In this document: positions 6,378 through 9,049 of the stretch, one piece after another
Layout of the letters: every line of letters begins with the position of its first letter
Numbering within the stretch: the stretch's first letter is position 1
NCBI GenBank assembly: GCA_005877655.1
Contig: VBOC01000164.1
Location: 1 to 9,049 of the forward strand
Length of the DNA stretch: 9,049 nt
Reading direction: 5' to 3'
DNA from: Ignavibacteria bacterium
Lineage (GTDB): Bacteria > Bacteroidota > Ignavibacteria > UBA10030 > SZUA-254
Notes under the pieces: generated by a model
Databases searched by the model: none
What the model was told of the DNA's origin: nothing
What the model saw: only the letters and a program-made list of their open reading frames with translations
Program-made: the position numbers and the translations under genes

Positions 6378-9049
6378 TTATTTGTTAAAGTAGAACAGAA
6401 GGAGGTGAATTAGTTGGTCGGGATCATCCTGCAGGAAAACGAGAACATCGACCGGGCGATCCGGCGTTTCAAGAAGAAGTATGAACGCTCGGGAATTCTG
6501 AAGGAAGTGAAGAAGCGCGCCTATTTCACCAAACCGTCTGTGAAGAAACGGATGAAGAGGATCAAAGCTATCCGCCGCAGCTACCGTGCACTGATGGAAG
6601 AGATGTAAGCACTGCGGATCAAAGATTATAGTCCCAAAAGGGACGCTCAAGCGGCCCTTTTCTTTTAGTCGCCGGGTAGGAAATTCTCTCCAGGTTCCAT
6701 CGATAGAACTATTCTGAGGCGCCGCAGATCTCCTGATCTTTGGACCGGCGATTGCCCTCAATCCCGGCGCGCAGTGCTCAGAGGGAAGCCGTGGGTGCTT
6801 GCGAGGCCCCCTCGTCAGAATCGCAGTCACTCCCCACGCGCCCTGCGTGATCGAGAATCCCAGGTAATAGATGGGAGGGTCGAACCGGAATTCCACGATA
6901 TGGCTCCCGGCCGGGACGAGCACGGATCGGAGGATGTAGTTCGTTTTGAAAATCTCCGTTTCGGTTCCATCGATAAACGCTTTCCAGCCTGCGGGATAGT
7001 AGATTTCGCTCAGGACGAGGAGGGCGTTGTTTGCAGTGGTGGTCTTCAAGGCGATCTCCCGGGAGCCGTATTTGGTCATTGTCACGTTGTCGGCTCCCGA
7101 CCTCGAGAATTTGGAGGGCAATTCCTTTTCGAGGATCGCGGTCGTGCCCGGATTCCACTCCGCGGAATTCAACAGGTTAAAAATCTCCGCCTTCGATCGC
7201 ACCACCACTGTGCTGTCGACAAACCACATCCTCGGGAGGTATGCGGGATTCTGCTGAACGACGGTCTGCGGACTTCCATCCTTGCTTTTTCCCTCCGTCA
7301 GGATATACTTTATATTGAGCATGTTGATCACACTCCGATTGCCCCGGTTGAGGCAGGAATCCCTCATGTCCTGGTAGATCTTCAGCTTTGCGGGACTGTA
7401 TCCTTGAACGTCCTGAAGCCAAAAGTACATCATCCGGTTTTCCTCATCCAAACGTCCCAGCGGATAGACACGGAAGAGGGTCGTATCGCTCTCCGATTGC
7501 AGTTTCTGGATCGCCTCGTCCGCCTGAAAATGGTCCACGATGGAGGTATTGGGCTTGGGGTTGATATAGCGTCCATCGAGAATAACCAGGTCGACTATTA
7601 GAATCGCCAACAACACGAAACCGAACGTCGTTAGCCGGAGCTTGCGCTTCAGATAAGCGATCACGAGGCCGAGTGTCGCGCCCGCGATAATCGCAAACTT
7701 AATGTAATCCTTCCAGAAAAGGTCGAAGCGAAGTTTCTTCAATTGAGCCATCGCCTGCGACGCCTGAACGCCATATTGGCTCCTTAGCAGTGTCATCTCC
7801 CCTTCTTTCTCGAACATGAAACTCGACAGGAAACTGTACAGGCCGTCGTTGAACACCAGGCCCACAATAAGCAGGACGCCGATCACGGTAATAATGTTCC
7901 TCAGCCGTTTCTGCATCTTCATTAATTCCGGTTCTTTCCCTTGCTGAGGCATCTCGGAGACGAATGAGAAACCGTACGCCGCGAGGAGGCCGAACGTGAA
8001 CGGAATGAGATGGAGAATCATCACGGGAACGCGGAACTTATTAAAAAGCGGGAAATACCTGAACATGACATCGTACAGCAATCCGAAATGTTTGCCGAAG
8101 GAGAGTAGAAACAGAACCGCGGAAAGCAGCGCCAGAAACCAGGTGATCCTGTTTCGCCGGTGGATGACGGCCATGATTCCCAGGAAGAGCGGCGCGATGC
8201 CGATATAGAGCGTGGAATTGGTGAACGGCATCCAGCCCCAATACATTTGGTCCGCTAAGCCGAAGAATGAAGGGATCAGGTAATTCATCAGCTCGAACGG
8301 ATGGAACGACCAGCTCGTCGCATAGTCGTAGCTGAGACCGCCCGCTCCCGCTTCCCCGCCCCGGATGGAATACTGACTATATTCCTGCGTGGGCAGATAT
8401 TGGTAGGCATAAATTGCGAAACCGATCGCGAGCGCGAGCACAAAAAGCCCCGCATTCCTCAACCCCGTCAGCGGGGCCTCCCGTAAGTCGAGGATAATCT
8501 CGTAGCCGAAGTAAGAGTCGATCACGAGCAGTCCATAAAACGCCATTTGCGGATGCCGGGCGAGCAGCATCGTGCCCACGGCGGCGGCCAGAAGTCCGAT
8601 GGTCAGCAGATCCCGCCGCTGGAAGAGATTGTACGTCAGAAGGAATAAGAGCGGGATATAGCTTAACACGATGAGCTTGGAGCCGTGGCCGGTTTCAGGA
8701 AGGCCGACAGCATAGGGGTTCAGCATGAACGTGATCGCAGCCAGAAGCGAAGGGATCGGAGTAAACGCGAGCTGCCGCGCCAGCAGATACATCGAAGCCC
8801 CGATGACGAGAAACGGGATGATCATCCAGGCCATGTCGACGCCGAAAAAGAGCACTTTCGCAATCGGGAGAACAACGTACTGCTGGATATAATTGACTTC
8901 GCGGGGAAAGATGAGAGCTCCAAAGATCGGCATTCCGCTGAAGATGTAGGGTATCCAGAGGGGTTCGACGTGCTCGGTCTGATCGATGTGCTCGATCCCT
9001 TTGAACCAGGCCTGTGCCGTTGCCGTGTCGCCGGAATCGGAAAAGATCA
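6378..9049 (-). CDS. YfhO-type polytopic membrane protein, partial at the N-terminus and probably frameshifted near the C-terminus
   Basis: This large membrane protein of the YfhO family is typically about 800 residues, with a GT-C-like layout thought to act in glycosylation of envelope polymers. The frame is open to the right edge, so the true start lies outside. In the first visible residues 'EPLWIPYIFSGMP' (near 8931-8966) is the characteristic outer-loop motif. About a dozen hydrophobic segments follow. The C-terminal soluble region contains 'FRVYPLGRLDEENRMMYFWLQDVQGYSPAKL', here cut as FRVYPLGRLDEENR and YFWLQDVQGYSPAKL, and ends with 'LSEIYYPAGWKAFIDG' and 'VPAGSHIVEFRFDPPIYYLG', typical of the family just before its last membrane helix. 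That helix (to about 6815) should be followed by an end. Instead the frame runs on to 6378 through the terminator and the whole of rpsU in antisense, with no family-like sequence. A one-base change in the G5 run at 6807-6811 would end the protein at 6778 (added G) or 6758 (lost G). The real gene probably ends there. Confidence 0.75.
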   Translation of the reverse strand, partial: IFSDSGDTATAQAWFKGIEHIDQTEHVEPLWIPYIFSGMPIFGALIFPREVNYIQQYVVLPIAKVLFFGVDMAWMIIPFLVIGASMYLLARQLAFTPIPSLLAAITFMLNPYAVGLPETGHGSKLIVLSYIPLLFLLTYNLFQRRDLLTIGLLAAAVGTMLLARHPQMAFYGLLVIDSYFGYEIILDLREAPLTGLRNAGLFVLALAIGFAIYAYQYLPTQEYSQYSIRGGEAGAGGLSYDYATSWSFHPFELMNYLIPSFFGLADQMYWGWMPFTNSTLYIGIAPLFLGIMAVIHRRNRITWFLALLSAVLFLLSFGKHFGLLYDVMFRYFPLFNKFRVPVMILHLIPFTFGLLAAYGFSFVSEMPQQGKEPELMKMQKRLRNIITVIGVLLIVGLVFNDGLYSFLSSFMFEKEGEMTLLRSQYGVQASQAMAQLKKLRFDLFWKDYIKFAIIAGATLGLVIAYLKRKLRLTTFGFVLLAILIVDLVILDGRYINPKPNTSIVDHFQADEAIQKLQSESDTTLFRVYPLGRLDEENRMMYFWLQDVQGYSPAKLKIYQDMRDSCLNRGNRSVINMLNIKYILTEGKSKDGSPQTVVQQNPAYLPRMWFVDSTVVVRSKAEIFNLLNSAEWNPGTTAILEKELPSKFSRSGADNVTMTKYGSREIALKTTTANNALLVLSEIYYPAGWKAFIDGTETEIFKTNYILRSVLVPAGSHIVEFRFDPPIYYLGFSITQGAWGVTAILTRGPRKHPRLPSEHCAPGLRAIAGPKIRRSAAPQNSSIDGTWREFPTRRLKEKGRLSVPFGTIIFDPQCLHLFHQCTVAAADSFDPLHPFLHRRFGEIGALLHFLQNSRAFILLLETPDRPVDVLVFLQDDPDQLIHLLLFYFNK
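6399..6408 (+). promoter_or_regulatory. Extended Shine-Dalgarno site of rpsU
   Basis: AAGGAGGTGA matches the complement of the usual 16S 3' tail over about 10 bases and lies 5 bases before the TTG at 6414. It decides the non-ATG start and is the longest SD match in the window. Confidence 0.8.
6414..6608 (+). CDS. rpsU: 30S ribosomal protein bS21
   Basis: This is ribosomal protein bS21, a small basic protein of the 30S platform near the 3' end of 16S rRNA and the anti-Shine-Dalgarno. The 64-residue length and sequence fit the family: 'ENENIDRAIRRFKKKYERSG', a central helix 'ILKEVKKRAYFTKPSVKK', and a basic C-terminal helix 'RMKRIKAIRRSYRALMEE'. The start is a TTG with an exceptionally strong SD site. 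bS21 contacts the SD region of the ribosome, and in some Bacteroidota rpsU has been linked to control through an unusually strong SD. The same logic may apply here (inference). It is second in a likely operon behind the zinc-ribbon gene and ends just before an intrinsic terminator. Confidence 0.95.
   Translation: MVGIILQENENIDRAIRRFKKKYERSGILKEVKKRAYFTKPSVKKRMKRIKAIRRSYRALMEEM
6636..6666 (+). terminator. Intrinsic terminator after rpsU
   Basis: The hairpin is AAAAGGG-A-CGC-TCAA-GCG-G-CCCTTTT, a 7-bp outer stem, an A.G mismatch and a 3-bp inner stem with a 4-base loop, followed by CTTTT. It ends the zinc-ribbon/rpsU transcript. Its A-rich left arm also gives a shorter T run on the minus strand, so it may stop the converging YfhO-like transcript as well. 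Confidence 0.75.

Noticed and set aside
6774..7601. 275-codon plus-strand open frame
   Set aside because: It lies antisense to the well-supported YfhO-like gene and its translation is unlike any protein.
1..9049. CRISPR array, insertion sequence, integrase, toxin-antitoxin or defence genes
   Set aside because: I looked for repeats with spacers, transposase or integrase motifs and typical defence domains and found none.

Overview
The window fits a chromosomal segment from the Fibrobacterota-Chlorobiota-Bacteroidota (FCB) superphylum. The main evidence is a secreted beta-propeller protein (minus strand, 3436-5108) with a typical type IX secretion C-terminal sorting domain, which is largely confined to that group. 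Several genes have strong Shine-Dalgarno (SD) sequences and one promoter looks like an ordinary sigma-70 promoter. That argues mildly for an Ignavibacteria/Chlorobi-like lineage over core Bacteroidia, which make little use of SD sites; this placement is inference. No insertion sequence, phage gene, CRISPR array or rRNA was seen.

Left part. A short plus-strand lipoprotein gene (212-550) converges with a minus-strand pair made of a small charged protein (1808-1969) and a RhlE-type DEAD-box RNA helicase (639-1811). The pair overlaps by ATGA, so translation is probably coupled. The helicase lacks about 13 residues just before GSGKT, removing the first half of motif I. A minus-strand tRNA with anticodon CAT (2122-2195) follows, best read as tRNA-Ile2 (lysidine type) or elongator tRNA-Met.

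Middle part. The minus strand carries a GT87-like membrane glycosyltransferase (2295-3359), the T9SS-sorted propeller protein broken by a one-base frameshift near 4846-4850, and a small exported cupin (5234-5614).

Right part. A near-consensus sigma-70 promoter (5820-5848) drives plus-strand transcription of a zinc-ribbon/SH3-like protein (5996-6373) and ribosomal protein bS21 (rpsU, 6414-6608), ending at an intrinsic terminator (6636-6666). rpsU has a TTG start behind a very long SD match. Converging on it is a large YfhO-type membrane protein that enters from the right edge, so its N-terminus is missing. Its open frame runs on through the terminator and antisense to rpsU, probably because of a one-base change in a G5 run near 6807-6811.

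Functionally this is a mixed housekeeping and cell-envelope region: RNA remodelling, tRNA and ribosome genes beside membrane glycan-type enzymes and exported proteins. I see no defence or mobile system. The most interesting points are the motif I deletion in the helicase, the zinc-ribbon/bS21 operon with its long SD, and three coding lesions in 9 kb, which could be real decay or assembly error.
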